A stretch of DNA of 10,737 nucleotides from Saccoglossus kowalevskii (Eukaryota; Hemichordata; Enteropneusta; Harrimaniidae). Below the pieces are notes generated by a model. That model did no database searches. It saw nothing but the letters and a program-made list of their open reading frames with translations, and was not told the DNA's origin. Below, one piece after another: positions 1-7,079 of this stretch. A program made the position numbers and the translations under genes. Every line of letters begins with the position of its first letter. Positions within the stretch are counted from its first letter, which is position 1. The DNA lies in the NCBI RefSeq assembly GCF_000003605.2, contig NW_003127416.1:1-10737 (forward strand). Direction: 5' to 3'.

Positions 1-62
1 AGTATATAGATTGCAGTGGTGGCAGTTGTCAAGTATATAGACATCAGTGGTACCAGCAGTCT
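1..62. repeat. Two copies of a 31-bp minisatellite, cut by the window edge
   Basis: Two head-to-tail units begin at 1 and 32, both starting AGTATATAGA and both sharing CAGTGGT seven bases later. I count about 23 of 31 positions identical. The array may continue outside the window to the left, since the first unit begins at base 1. Nothing suggests it is coding. Confidence 0.6.
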
Positions 63-147
63 GGTTTATGTGATACAGAGGTACAATCTGTTCTGTTTTT
101 GGTATGTATGTGAAATTTAAACGCTATAATTGTAGATACCATACCAG

Positions 148-270
148 AGTTTGGGTTTGTTTGTTTGGTTGTTTGGTTTTGTTTGTGCAGTCGGTCGTTT
201 GTTTCGTTTTCTTGTTTGTTTGTTTTCGTTTGTTTCATTTGTTTGTTCGTTTATTTATTTGTTTGCATCT
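148..270. repeat. Degenerate (TTTG)n microsatellite
   Basis: About 120 bases on the plus strand consist almost only of G and T, built from TTTG and TTTGTTTG words with interruptions such as TTTCG and TTTATTTA. Open frames across it on either strand (Phe/Val/Leu-rich on plus, Lys/Gln/Thr/Asn-rich on minus) come from the repeat and are not genes. Sequence 61-147 before it and 271-324 after it shows nothing I can name. Confidence 0.85.
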
Positions 271-324
271 AGTTTCAAATATTCCAGATATACTCTACTG
301 CATACTTTGGTATGGGAGATGTAA

Positions 325-345
325 TTAATTTTATGGATGACATCC
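325..345 (+). repeat. Left terminal inverted repeat
   Basis: This 21-base arm starts with TTAA and ends GACATCC. Its inner 11 bases, GGATGACATCC at 335-345, are themselves a near-perfect palindrome around one central base. It is followed immediately by a small stem-loop at 346-360, TCTGG and CCAGA around five bases. The mate is at 1926-1946. Confidence 0.6.
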
Positions 346-370
346 TCTGGAGACCCCAGAACTAATGCGA

Positions 371-1040
371 GAGGGCGAAAAAAAATTCTGCCAAAAAAAA
401 TGCTGCTAAAACCACAGGACTACTGAGCTGGTATTACGAATTGAACCACGGAAGTGTATCAAAAAACAACAACAAGTCTTTATTTGTAGGAGGCACATGT
501 TAATGTTCACATCTCGTACTGTATTACTGTCACAGGTATCATCACCTTTGATTTTGAAAAGGCAAGAGAATAAGGCAGATGTTAGCTTTGCCAAAGGCAT
601 ACACATCAACTCAATAATAAAGAAAAACTTACTGTGTTGTATTGAAACAAAAAATTGAATTAAAAATGAACAATAAGTTTGTCAACAGCAACCTGGAAAT
701 TAACTTCTTTGACATTCAAACTACAGCTTTTAAAGTGACACTTCAACTATGCAACAAATTATAAGAGGCTCAATATTGAAAAAACACCAACAGAGAGTCA
801 ACAAAAATTTGGATGCAGAAAACTATGTACATGTATCTTGATGAAAATTCGTCATATGATCAAAATATTACTGACTGTGTGTACAAGCAGCCACTCTGGA
901 CAATATGTCCTTAAAGTTGTCTGGGCGAAACTCGCTTGCCGCTACCAATCTCTCGTATAGCTGTGTAAACGTTACATCTCTATGATGAATTTGTTTGCAC
1001 GTATCTGTTAATCGACTTAATTGGCTGATTACTAGCTGAA
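371..1040. other. AT-rich left interior of the 325-1946 element, no gene seen
   Basis: It opens with two A8 runs separated by TTCTGCC (379-386 and about 394-401). I found no open frame above background, no RNA gene and no internal repeat of note. The only structured site is a 13-bp palindrome, GGACA-ATA-TGTCC, at 898-910, listed among the findings. Confidence 0.5.
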
Positions 1041-1225
1041 TGGCTGTGTTATGTCTGGCATCGTTTAGGCAGGCGAGGTCCTGGACGGAACTCGACTCAG
1101 TGATTTGGAACTAGTTACGAGATAACCGTCGCTATTCGGACTACTATTTCTGACAGTTGGTATTTGTAGTTATTAATGTAGTGAACGATTAATCAAAAGA
1201 TATGACGTGTTCAGTACTTAGTGTG

Positions 1226-1304
1226 ATTGGCTTTATGATTGAATGTTACGCCCTAGAGTCTTTATACTGCTTTGTAATTGGTTAATGTTTTGAAAGCGAA
1301 TAAA
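1226..1304 (+). promoter_or_regulatory. Promoter-like cluster: CCAAT boxes, TATA-like box, AATAAA
   Basis: Reading on plus there is ATTGGCT at 1226-1232 (a reverse CCAAT box with good NF-Y flanks), TTTATAC at 1261-1267, a second ATTGG at 1277-1281 and AATAAA at 1299-1304. CCAAT about 35 bp upstream of a TATA-like box fits a pol II core promoter. AATAAA within 40 bp of the TATA is also typical of LTR retrotransposon U3/R regions, but I could not find convincing LTR ends. The GC-rich leader that follows would be the transcribed part. All motifs are short and could be chance. Confidence 0.25.
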
Positions 1305-1870
1305 GTTGTTTTAGTTGGTCTTGGCGAGTACGCCACGAGAGACGCAGTCCAGTCCTGGAGAGTCTTGGGGCGAGCCTTGAGGCAGTCCCGTCTTGGGCTA
1401 GTCTTGGGTCAGCCTTGCGATAGTTTTGGTGATTTTTCCCCCAGGGCGCTGTGTCTTATAGAGTGCTCGATTTATCGACTAAGACGAAAGTTGAAACGTA
1501 TTTTGTTGTGTGCGTCTATTTGACTGTAAAGTTAGAGTGACTTTCCCGATCCCGTACCTCAAGGGGACGCGATAGAGAGACGAGACGAGATTCCCCCTGA
1601 CACGTGTGGAGAACCCCATAGAGGAGAATTTACCCCTGATATCTCCCTGGCCGACGTCAATTGCGTACTAGTCTACAACAATCCCTACATTGTTTTCTGA
1701 ACTGTTATGCTCACGTGTTCTGGTGGCGTAGTCGCCATGGTGGAATTCTCGGCAACGCAATACGCATCTGCAGAAGATCATTTACAACAAAATGTTACGA
1801 GTTTTACGACAAGACAGCGTCTGCGACAGTATGAGTCGGCAAGTTCCGGACAGAAAACCGATCTGTGGAG
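1305..1870. other. GC- and CpG-rich island in an AT-rich window
   Basis: Base composition changes sharply here. The stretch about 1325-1700 looks close to or above 50% G+C with frequent CG dinucleotides, against about one third G+C elsewhere. It carries the word GTCTTGG four times (1318, 1362, 1390 and 1401), two similar CCCCTGA-containing segments about 37 bp apart (about 1587-1602 and 1624-1641), and CACGTG E-boxes at 1601-1606 and 1712-1717. An 81-codon frame across 1278-1523 needs a TTG start and resembles nothing I know, so I do not call it. The island may be a promoter or first-exon region, or the captured interior of the surrounding TIR element. Confidence 0.5.
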
Positions 1871-1916
1871 ACTCGTCGTCGGAGATTTTTTTTTTTTAAG
1901 AACAGGCGAAAACTAA
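1737..1916 (+). CDS. Doubtful small ORF with strong initiation context
   Basis: The ATG at 1737-1739 sits in GTCGCCATGG, close to the ideal vertebrate-style Kozak context, and it falls in the 3' arm of a small stem-loop (TGGCG at 1724-1728 pairing with CGCCA at 1733-1737). An in-frame ATG 30 bases upstream at 1707 has a poorer context. From 1737 the frame runs 59 codons. The first part is Ser, Gln, Thr and Arg-rich and hydrophilic. The end is Phe-rich because it reads through a T12 tract (1886-1897), an unlikely thing for a real protein. If this is a first exon, the best donor I see is GTATGAGT near 1828, after which the T12 stretch would be intron. No family recognised. Confidence 0.15.
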   Translation: MVEFSATQYASAEDHLQQNVTSFTTRQRLRQYESASSGQKTDLWRLVVGDFFFLRTGEN

Positions 1917-1925
1917 TGCGCGCGC

Positions 1926-1946
1926 GGATGTCATCCATAAAATTAA
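1926..1946 (-). repeat. Right terminal inverted repeat
   Basis: Exact reverse complement of 325-345, ending in TTAA. It is preceded by a CGCGCG run at about 1919-1926 that has no counterpart inside the left arm, so the inverted match stops exactly at the inner edge of the 21 bases. Confidence 0.6.
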
Positions 1947-2227
1947 GTCGGTGTGTCCTTATGTTTAAGTACTTAAAGCCTGCTACGTAAATTAATTGAT
2001 TTGCGGGTTGTTTTTTTATAACCATGTGACATTCATTGACTGGATACTTAACGGCTACCTTTCAATATAACACATTATCGATTTAGAAATATTCAGTAAA
2101 ATATAATGAAATCAATGCGTTCTTGCAAACTATCAACATCGTGTGTAAGACAAACCTATTTCTAGAAACCCTAGAAAGCCTAATGAGAGCGCATACCTTC
2201 GCCTATTTCCACGCTTAGCCTTAGTGA
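1947..2227. other. AT-rich stretch, nothing identified
   Basis: Between the right inverted repeat and the minus-strand peptide candidate there is ordinary AT-rich sequence with a T7 run near 2010. No open frame, RNA gene or repeat stands out. Confidence 0.4.
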
Positions 2228-2233
2228 TTTATT
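2228..2233 (-). terminator. AATAAA poly(A) signal for the minus-strand peptide candidate
   Basis: TTTATT on plus reads AATAAA on minus, 123 bases past the stop codon at 2356-2358. That is a sensible 3' UTR length. A hexamer like this occurs by chance in roughly one such interval in seven in DNA this AT-rich. Confidence 0.2.
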
Positions 2234-2355
2234 GAATTCAGAGAATATGAAAACATACACTTTGCATTTGTAATTATACTATACGATTACTCAATTGTTA
2301 GTTGATATTTTCCTATTGGCCGTTATCTTTGTTATCAACTCTGTTGACAAAGTAC

Positions 2356-2710
2356 TCAATCAGCATAGTTTATCCTACAGTTAGGTGTTAGACAAATTTC
2401 TCTATCATGTGTTGCCTTACACTGTTGAACAAATTCCCTGTAGCTTTGATATTTTCGTTGCAATCTTATTCTGTAATTATTGTTAGCTAAATACTGTGCG
2501 CATTTGTCGGTTGTATTGGCATATTTCAAAAATCTCGCATTGATAAACATCTAGATGGTACTCAGGATAAACCCCAAAATATAACGGCTTCTTCCGTGAG
2601 CGACGATACACTCCTGTCTAGTGAAACATTTAGAGCAATGTGTTCATAACTGTTTCGGTAATGCTACTTACTGCCAGACACAAGAATGCTACAGAAAATA
2701 TAATCTCCTT
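2356..2710 (-). CDS. Candidate two-exon secreted cysteine-containing peptide; start codon absent (AAG)
   Basis: Read on minus, exon 1 would be 2710-2672: 13 codons beginning at AAG, encoding Lys-Glu then a hydrophobic run (IIFSVAFLCLA) like a signal-peptide core. A donor A|GTAAGT follows at 2671-2666. A 121-nt intron would end in CATCTAG at 2551, and exon 2 (2550-2356) continues in phase for 64 codons to TGA. Exon 2 has four cysteines spaced C-x26-C-x8-C-x4-C and a basic, helical-looking middle, giving a 77-codon product. A TATAAATT box lies at 2751-2744 and AATAAA at 2233-2228. The six bases before the AAG are GCCACC and the next base is G, an ideal Kozak frame around a codon that is not ATG. 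Hence this may be a decayed gene, a non-AUG start or chance. Exon 2 alone has an ATG at 2550 in poor context. Such 64-codon frames are common by chance here. No family recognised. Confidence 0.2.
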
Positions 2711-2743
2711 GGTGGCGGGGAAAACAAATTAACAATGTGATTA

Positions 2744-2751
2744 AATTTATA
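2744..2751 (-). promoter_or_regulatory. TATA box candidate for the minus-strand peptide
   Basis: Minus-strand TATAAATT lies 34 bases upstream of the AAG codon at 2710, so a start of transcription 25-30 bases downstream would fall just before the GCCACC context. The leader would then be only a few bases long, which is short. The box may simply reflect AT-richness. Confidence 0.2.
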
Positions 2752-2874
2752 CCAGTTGTTAAGTAAGTGGCAGAGCTAATAACTTTTGTACATTTTACAT
2801 TTACATTCAAATGTCAGACACCATTTTGTGTCCTAATAAATACATAGTAGTTCACTACAATGCATTCATCACTT

Positions 2875-2896
2875 CAGGGCATCAGTGTTGCCCCTG
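2875..2896. repeat. Small stem-loop; core recurs inverted at 3756-3769
   Basis: CAGGGC (2875-2880) can pair with GCCCCTG (2890-2896) with one bulged C, around a nine-base loop. The 3' part, ATCAGTGTTGCCCCTG, matches the reverse complement of 3756-3769 except for a two-base indel. Just upstream, GTAGT-TC-ACTAC at about 2847-2858 is another short palindrome. Confidence 0.35.
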
Positions 2897-2899
2897 GAT

Positions 2900-3040
2900 A
2901 TTGGAGATGGATATTTAACAGTTCACCGCGTTTCTATATTAACCCTTTGGAGTGAAAATATCATATAATTACGCTAATTTAACTTCCTGCATTTGATCGT
3001 TTTCGATTTTATATACCCTATAAATATGTTTTTGAAATGC
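2900..3040. other. AT-rich stretch, nothing identified
   Basis: No open frame, repeat or RNA signal was seen here. The sequence becomes more CpG-rich after 3040. Confidence 0.35.
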
Positions 3041-3064
3041 AGTCCCTCACCCCTTGGCTATTTT

Positions 3065-3197
3065 CGCCGATTTTTCGTCGCCGGAGCGATTCACGTTCCA
3101 AATTTTAGTTCTCCGGGCGTCTCTAATAAATACTCTATCTAAGACTGAATTAGCTATATTATGAAAAATTCATAGAAGATTGGACGAAAATCGGTCG
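3065..3197. repeat. Interrupted inverted repeat, arms about 15 bp, 103-bp spacer
   Basis: CGCCGATTTTTCGTC at 3065-3079 matches the reverse complement of 3183-3197 apart from one-base indels. The surrounding 3040-3260 has more CG dinucleotides than its flanks (ACG, TCG and CGG words), so it may be the worn core of a small inverted-repeat element. The pairing does not extend convincingly beyond the arms. Confidence 0.3.
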
Positions 3198-3260
3198 TTT
3201 TGACCTCAACGTTTTTTGCTCGGAAACGCAAGGGCGATAAGACTCGATTTTCAAGAACGC

Positions 3261-4540
3261 AGGTCGTAAGGTTTTTATTGTTTCAAGTCTGTTGTGTGTC
3301 TAGAAACATAACAACTTTGTTTTTTGTTGAATATAGAACATGCTCCGTTCCAATAAAGGATGTTGATATGCAAATCGAACAATTTTAATAGTTTCTTAGT
3401 GTTACGTCTCCCATATAAAGAGTCCTCTACTCCCCAGAATTTGATAATGGTACTAGCCCAGAATGGACTTCCTGTTCAGTGCGTCTTTGATTGTAGCAAT
3501 GTTTACGCCACTGTACGAAAACACGCACACTCGCGAATTTGACATTCACTTGAGCGTTTTAGGATAGTGGGAATAAAAGCAAATAGATGGAAATGTCAGT
3601 TAAGTCACTCGTGGAGATTGATGATTCGATTGCTGGCCAGGATAGATGTATTTAGTGTTCATTTCTATGCAATATGTCTACACTTGCGATTCTCAATTTA
3701 GATATGTAAAATCATATCACTACTGCTGATTGTTTTGGTTCTGCTGCTTTCATAGCAGGGGCAACTGATTTTTAGGTTTCTGTTTTATTTTATTATTCTG
3801 ACGTTTACTTCGTCGTATTTTGTATATACCACTCAGACACTGACAATAAGTAAGTAAACGGGCCGGGACATAGTCAACATGGGACGACATTAATGAACAA
3901 AATTTACATTACAATATCATGCTTCCGAACAATCCGATATTTATGCTGGATAACAAAGTATACAAGTACTGTTTACGATATACTGCAAAATGGAAATAAC
4001 ATACCTATTTAACCGTTGTTGATTTTTGTACAAAATTCCAAAAACACAAAACAAACAACTGACAACAATCGACAAAACAAAAAACACAGTCACTGTAGTT
4101 ACACTAGTAAGAAAAAAAATACTGTGCAACTCATTGCAAATGGGAATACAAAATAAATGTCAGTGAATACAATATTTAATTATTTGCAGCCTCCATTGAC
4201 AAGTTCACAGCCTCTAATATTGCAAAACCGTTAGTCAGGATTTCCACATGAAGATACACAGATAAAAAAAGTGCAATACTAAGATAAGGAAAAATAATGC
4301 TTTTTTGTCAAGGCTATATACTAAATTCTCTTATTTTGGGGGTATTTTCGTGAGTGCATTAAAATTATCAAAACTTAAAATGTAATCATAGTACAAATGT
4401 AAAGTAAACACAATTATCGAGTGATTTTGGATTTGTAGCCAAAATGCTGTGACATTGTCTAATTTGTGTTGGGAAATGCCAAGCTAGTTTATAAAATAGT
4501 GAACACAAATTTTCGGAAATATTACTGCCCGCAAAAGACG
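3261..4540. other. AT-rich non-coding stretch, nothing firmly identified
   Basis: I saw an exact octamer ATGCAAAT at 3368-3375, AATAAA at about 3352, and a small hairpin around 3744-3760 (CTGCT and AGCAG arms) leading into the 3756-3769 partner of 2881-2896. No frame looks like protein, and the short open frames here overlap others and have no splice or family support. Confidence 0.4.
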
Positions 4541-5053
4541 CTCATCGCGAAGTGTCTTGTATAGTAATAATAAGTTTATTGACATTATTCATTTTGAATA
4601 GAACATAGTCAAATGCTATTCTGGAAAAAAAAGTCTGATTAAATACGATGACTTGAGTGTGCTGTTTCGCATTGATTCGACAATAACATGACCACTTCTG
4701 GCAATTCTTGATTCGAAACGAATGTGTCTGTCTAATCGATGTAAACGTTTTAGTCGTGATGTCAATACATATTCTTGTGTTCGTAAGAATAGGTATCACT
4801 GAGACGTTTACTACCGGTTCACCAAGTCTTCACATCTAGCAATGTGGAAACAGGATAACATTGTGAAGTGACATAGTTTTGATTGCCGTAGTAGATTCAG
4901 ATTGCCTTCAGTATAATCAGCAAAACCATATGTAAATGTGCGATGACGTGTGATTTGGTTCTTCATACTGAAAATAATGATCGTCATAAAAAACGGATGA
5001 AGTGTATTACTCGCTATAGAGATTATTACCTTATAATCTTGTTCATTCATGCA
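4541..5053. other. Overlapping short frames on both strands, none convincing
   Basis: On minus the longest open stretch in the window runs from 5107 to 4811 (98 codons), but it opens with GTG. Its first ATG is at about 5050, leaving 79 codons. A second minus frame (4799-4542) also needs GTG. A plus frame overlaps the first. None shows a known motif, and stretches of this size are expected by chance. The NRF-1 site just upstream of the minus ATG is the only reason to keep it in mind. Confidence 0.3.
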
Positions 5054-5064
5054 TGCGCATGCGC
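5054..5064. promoter_or_regulatory. NRF-1 type palindrome TGCGCATGCGC
   Basis: An exact match to the metazoan NRF-1 (alpha-Pal) core, embedded in an alternating purine-pyrimidine run GCATGCGCATGCGC at 5051-5064. NRF-1 sites lie close to transcription starts of broadly expressed genes. The motif is symmetric, so it gives no direction. A CACGTG E-box follows 40 bp away at 5105-5110. Confidence 0.4.
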
Positions 5065-5104
5065 TTTCGTTCAGTGGCCACGAGCATTGTGTCCACTCGT
5101 TAGG

Positions 5105-5110
5105 CACGTG
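5105..5110. promoter_or_regulatory. E-box CACGTG
   Basis: CACGTG followed by AT, which on minus reads ATCACGTG, the form favoured by USF and MITF/TFE type bHLH-zip factors. It lies near the NRF-1 palindrome, a pairing seen in animal promoters, but no transcript can be assigned here. Confidence 0.3.
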
Positions 5111-5445
5111 ATACTAGCTTGTGTATATATCAAGAATCGTAGCCTACATTTTTAGCATAATTAAAAGTGCTGAAAATGAATTTTCGTGGAATTATAATGC
5201 TATTTATTTTGACGTTAAATTTTTACTTTTACTTAAATGTCATACACTTGTTATCTATTCGTATTCAAATGTAGTTGTTTATTCAATGTATATTTCAAGA
5301 ACAATATAAAATCAAGTGAGCTTTTTTCCTTTTGCTTTTAATACTTTACACAAAAGTAACGAGCTCTATGTTTTCCATATGAAATATACATGTTAGTTGT
5401 AAAACACCGGGTCAATAGTGCAATATAGCATGCTGGATTGCAAGC
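5111..5445. other. AT-rich stretch, nothing identified
   Basis: It contains a pyrimidine-rich run at about 5320-5340, which resembles a splice-acceptor tract but is followed by no plausible exon. No other feature was seen. Confidence 0.4.
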
Positions 5446-5450
5446 GACAA

Positions 5451-5633
5451 CGTTACGTCGAATTGGGCTGGTTACTCACGTTAGGCAGGTTTAATACCAT
5501 TATATTTAGGACGTGGTTTTTAGTTACGAACGTTATGTGGGTTATGCACGTTGTCCTGGTAAGGCAGGTAATCTACATCATTATGTCACGTTATGCAGTT
5601 TTATAGGTTATGTACTAACGTTACGCGCGTTAG
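5451..5633. repeat. Cluster of CGTTA-type words, degenerate repeat
   Basis: The words CGTTACG, CGTTAGG, CGTTATG and GTTATG occur at 5451, 5479, 5531, 5541, 5589, 5608, 5619 and 5628. A longer similarity, AGGCAGGT followed by AATNNTAC, recurs 80 bp apart at about 5483 and 5563. It looks like a decayed minisatellite with a CGTTA core. Short frames crossing it are products of the repeat. A homotypic cluster of protein-binding sites is an alternative. Confidence 0.45.
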
Positions 5634-5644
5634 CATTTAATGTT

Positions 5645-6010
5645 TGTTTGATTTTTATTATGTCTTGTCTTGGAAGATATGGCAGGGTAAAAAAAAAACG
5701 AACGCGCATCCCAATTCAAAATATGTTGAAATAGGACCAGTATTTGTGATAAGTGCTGTCGAAAGAACCGACAAATCGCAGTACACGGGGCGGAAGTACA
5801 GGACGGCAGGAATGTGTGACACGTTTTATAATTGTGCCATTATCATTGGTCAATGTTAGTTGGTTTGTGAATCACTATAACAATTATATTGCTTCATGAC
5901 GTGGTTGATGAATAACAGCCATACATTTCAAAACTTGACTGTCAAAATAACTCAGTTGTTTTAACAGAACACAGTCTTGCAATAATAAGAGCATGCATAG
6001 TTGCGTTAAC
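5645..6010. other. Intervening stretch, nothing identified
   Basis: It has an A9 run at about 5690-5699 and a TGACGTGG half-CRE at about 5898. No gene or RNA was seen. Confidence 0.35.
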
Positions 6011-6016
6011 AACGTA

Positions 6017-6318
6017 GTGGAGAAATAAGTACCTAAGGTACACATATACCAAGTACCAAATCAAACGAATTAACAGTTATCGAGTAAACAACATTTTTAC
6101 TAAAAATTACAAAATATTAGCTAAAATTACAGCAGTCATCACGAAATATTTAAATCTAGGGGAAGTCCAGCAAAGGCACACATTACCATAAATCAAACCA
6201 ATCGGAGTACAAGTGTTCAAGGAGATATCGACAATAACATTTTTGATCAAAAATTACAACAAATATTTGACAGAAATAGGGAATTGAAGATACTATCACA
6301 AAATGATCAAATCTCATA
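6017..6318. repeat. Diverged tandem duplication, two units of about 140-157 bp
   Basis: Unit 1 runs about 6017-6157 and unit 2 about 6158-6318. Landmarks recur in the same order: GGAGAA/GGGGAAG, then AAGGTACACATATACC/AAGGCACACATTACC, then AAATCAAAC, then ATCGA, then ACATTTTT...AAAAATTACAA, then a TCACGAAAT/TCACAAAAT word, then AAATCT. Offsets grow from 138 to 146 to 157 through the unit, so several small insertions have accumulated. This could be two monomers of a satellite-like repeat or a single local duplication. A third unit is not clear. Confidence 0.6.
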
Positions 6319-6500
6319 GAGGACCACCCACGGATCATTATGTACAAAGTATACATCAATAGACAGTCACCTATACGACAGTTCCGCTGTCATCTTGAAT
6401 TACATTATGGTTATGTTCGTCACTCATAAATTGGTGGAAATGCGTATACAACAGAGACAGCAAATCTATTAAGTTATTTATATATAGTTGTTGGGATAAT
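6319..6500. other. AT-rich stretch with one small hairpin
   Basis: GACAG-TTCCG-CTGTC at 6377-6391 is a perfect five-base-pair stem with a five-base loop. Nothing else was seen. Confidence 0.35.
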
Positions 6501-6503
6501 ACA

Positions 6504-6530
6504 TTACGTTACGTTATGTTACGTTACGTT
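6504..6530. repeat. (ACGTT)n microsatellite
   Basis: Five tandem pentamers of the ACGTT/TTACG type with a single interruption (TTATG). The motif matches the core word of the 5451-5633 cluster about 900 bp upstream, so the two may share an origin or a local mutational bias. Confidence 0.75.
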
Positions 6531-7079
6531 AAAGTGATAAATTTGCATGTTTTGTTATAACGGTTACAGGCCTGATATGGAGTGCGAAGAGTATAAATAA
6601 TATGATACGCCAACAACTCAGAACAAGAAGACACATAGTACGAGATCTACTTTATTCCGGGTTACTGTAGTTTCTTTACAGAGTTCACAGGTTAAGAGTA
6701 AAATAAATAACTAGTCACACACTGGTACATCTACAATCTACGGATACATTCATTGATAAGTGTGTCTGCTCATAAAAACGGCCCGAAATATATCCACACT
6801 TGAACGTGCTGATTTAGTTCCAAAACAGTGTGAACATGTCTGGGATATGCAATGGTGTCTGATTCAAAGACCAAATTCAAGGTTATGGAAGCAAAATGTG
6901 TATACGAATATTGAAACACGATCGATCGATCGAATATGTAGCAAACGAATATAAAAAAATACTAAAAAGATAACTGTTCACAAGTAAACAACTGTTTACT
7001 AGCTCTATGGCAGATTATTCAGAAGCTAACGTGCGCGAAACATGCGTAACATGAAATGCATCTCGGCATTACCAAACAA
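6531..7079. other. Non-coding stretch, nothing firmly identified
   Basis: It has an exact ATTTGCAT octamer at 6541-6548, TATAAATAA at about 6592 and a short (GATC)3 run at about 6920-6934. A 64-codon frame at 6760-6954 lacks any recognisable motif and I treat it as chance. Confidence 0.4.

Larger units (their letters stand above)
325..1946. mobile_element. Putative non-autonomous DNA transposon, 1622 bp, 21-bp terminal inverted repeats
   Basis: Bases 325-345 are the exact reverse complement of 1926-1946. A perfect 21-bp inverted match at this spacing is unlikely by chance in 10.7 kb (my estimate is about 1 in 10,000). The outermost four bases at both ends are TTAA, which is its own reverse complement, so they could be a TTAA target-site duplication, with the true TIR starting TTTTATGG and ending CATCC. 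TTAA duplications are known from the piggyBac superfamily, but piggyBac ends usually begin with C-rich bases, so I do not assign a family. Inside the right end is a CG-alternating stretch. The word AACTAATGCG occurs just inside both ends (360-369 and 1911-1920) in direct orientation. No transposase is visible, so if it is mobile it depends on another element. Alternatively, these are the ends of two separate insertions of one family. Confidence 0.45.

Noticed and set aside
104-328. 74-codon Phe/Leu/Val-rich plus frame resembling a membrane protein
   Set aside because: It is the translation of the TTTG microsatellite, and the minus frame over the same bases is the same artefact.
325-345. Firm assignment of the TIR element to piggyBac because of TTAA
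   Set aside because: TTAA is common in AT-rich DNA, the TIR does not start with the usual C-rich bases and no transposase is present.
434-450. Reverse-strand B-box-like GGTTCAATTCG, possible tRNA-derived SINE
   Set aside because: The last position differs from consensus, there is no A box upstream on minus, and no SINE tail or target-site duplication was seen.
1278-1523. 81-codon plus frame in the GC-rich island
   Set aside because: It needs a TTG start, contains the GTCTTGG repeats and matches nothing recognisable. The high GC of the segment reduces stops and explains its length.
1047-1689. Solo LTR of a Ty3/gypsy-type element (TGTTATG start, TATA, AATAAA, ACA end)
   Set aside because: CCAAT, TATA and AATAAA fit, but no matching TG...CA ends with a target-site duplication could be found for any tested boundary, and no tRNA primer site is convincing.
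4542-4799. 85-codon minus frame
   Set aside because: It needs a GTG start, has low-complexity composition and no motif. This length is expected by chance in the window.
3368-6548. Exact POU octamers ATGCAAAT (3368-3375) and ATTTGCAT (6541-6548)
   Set aside because: Roughly one is expected by chance at this base composition, so two carry little weight.
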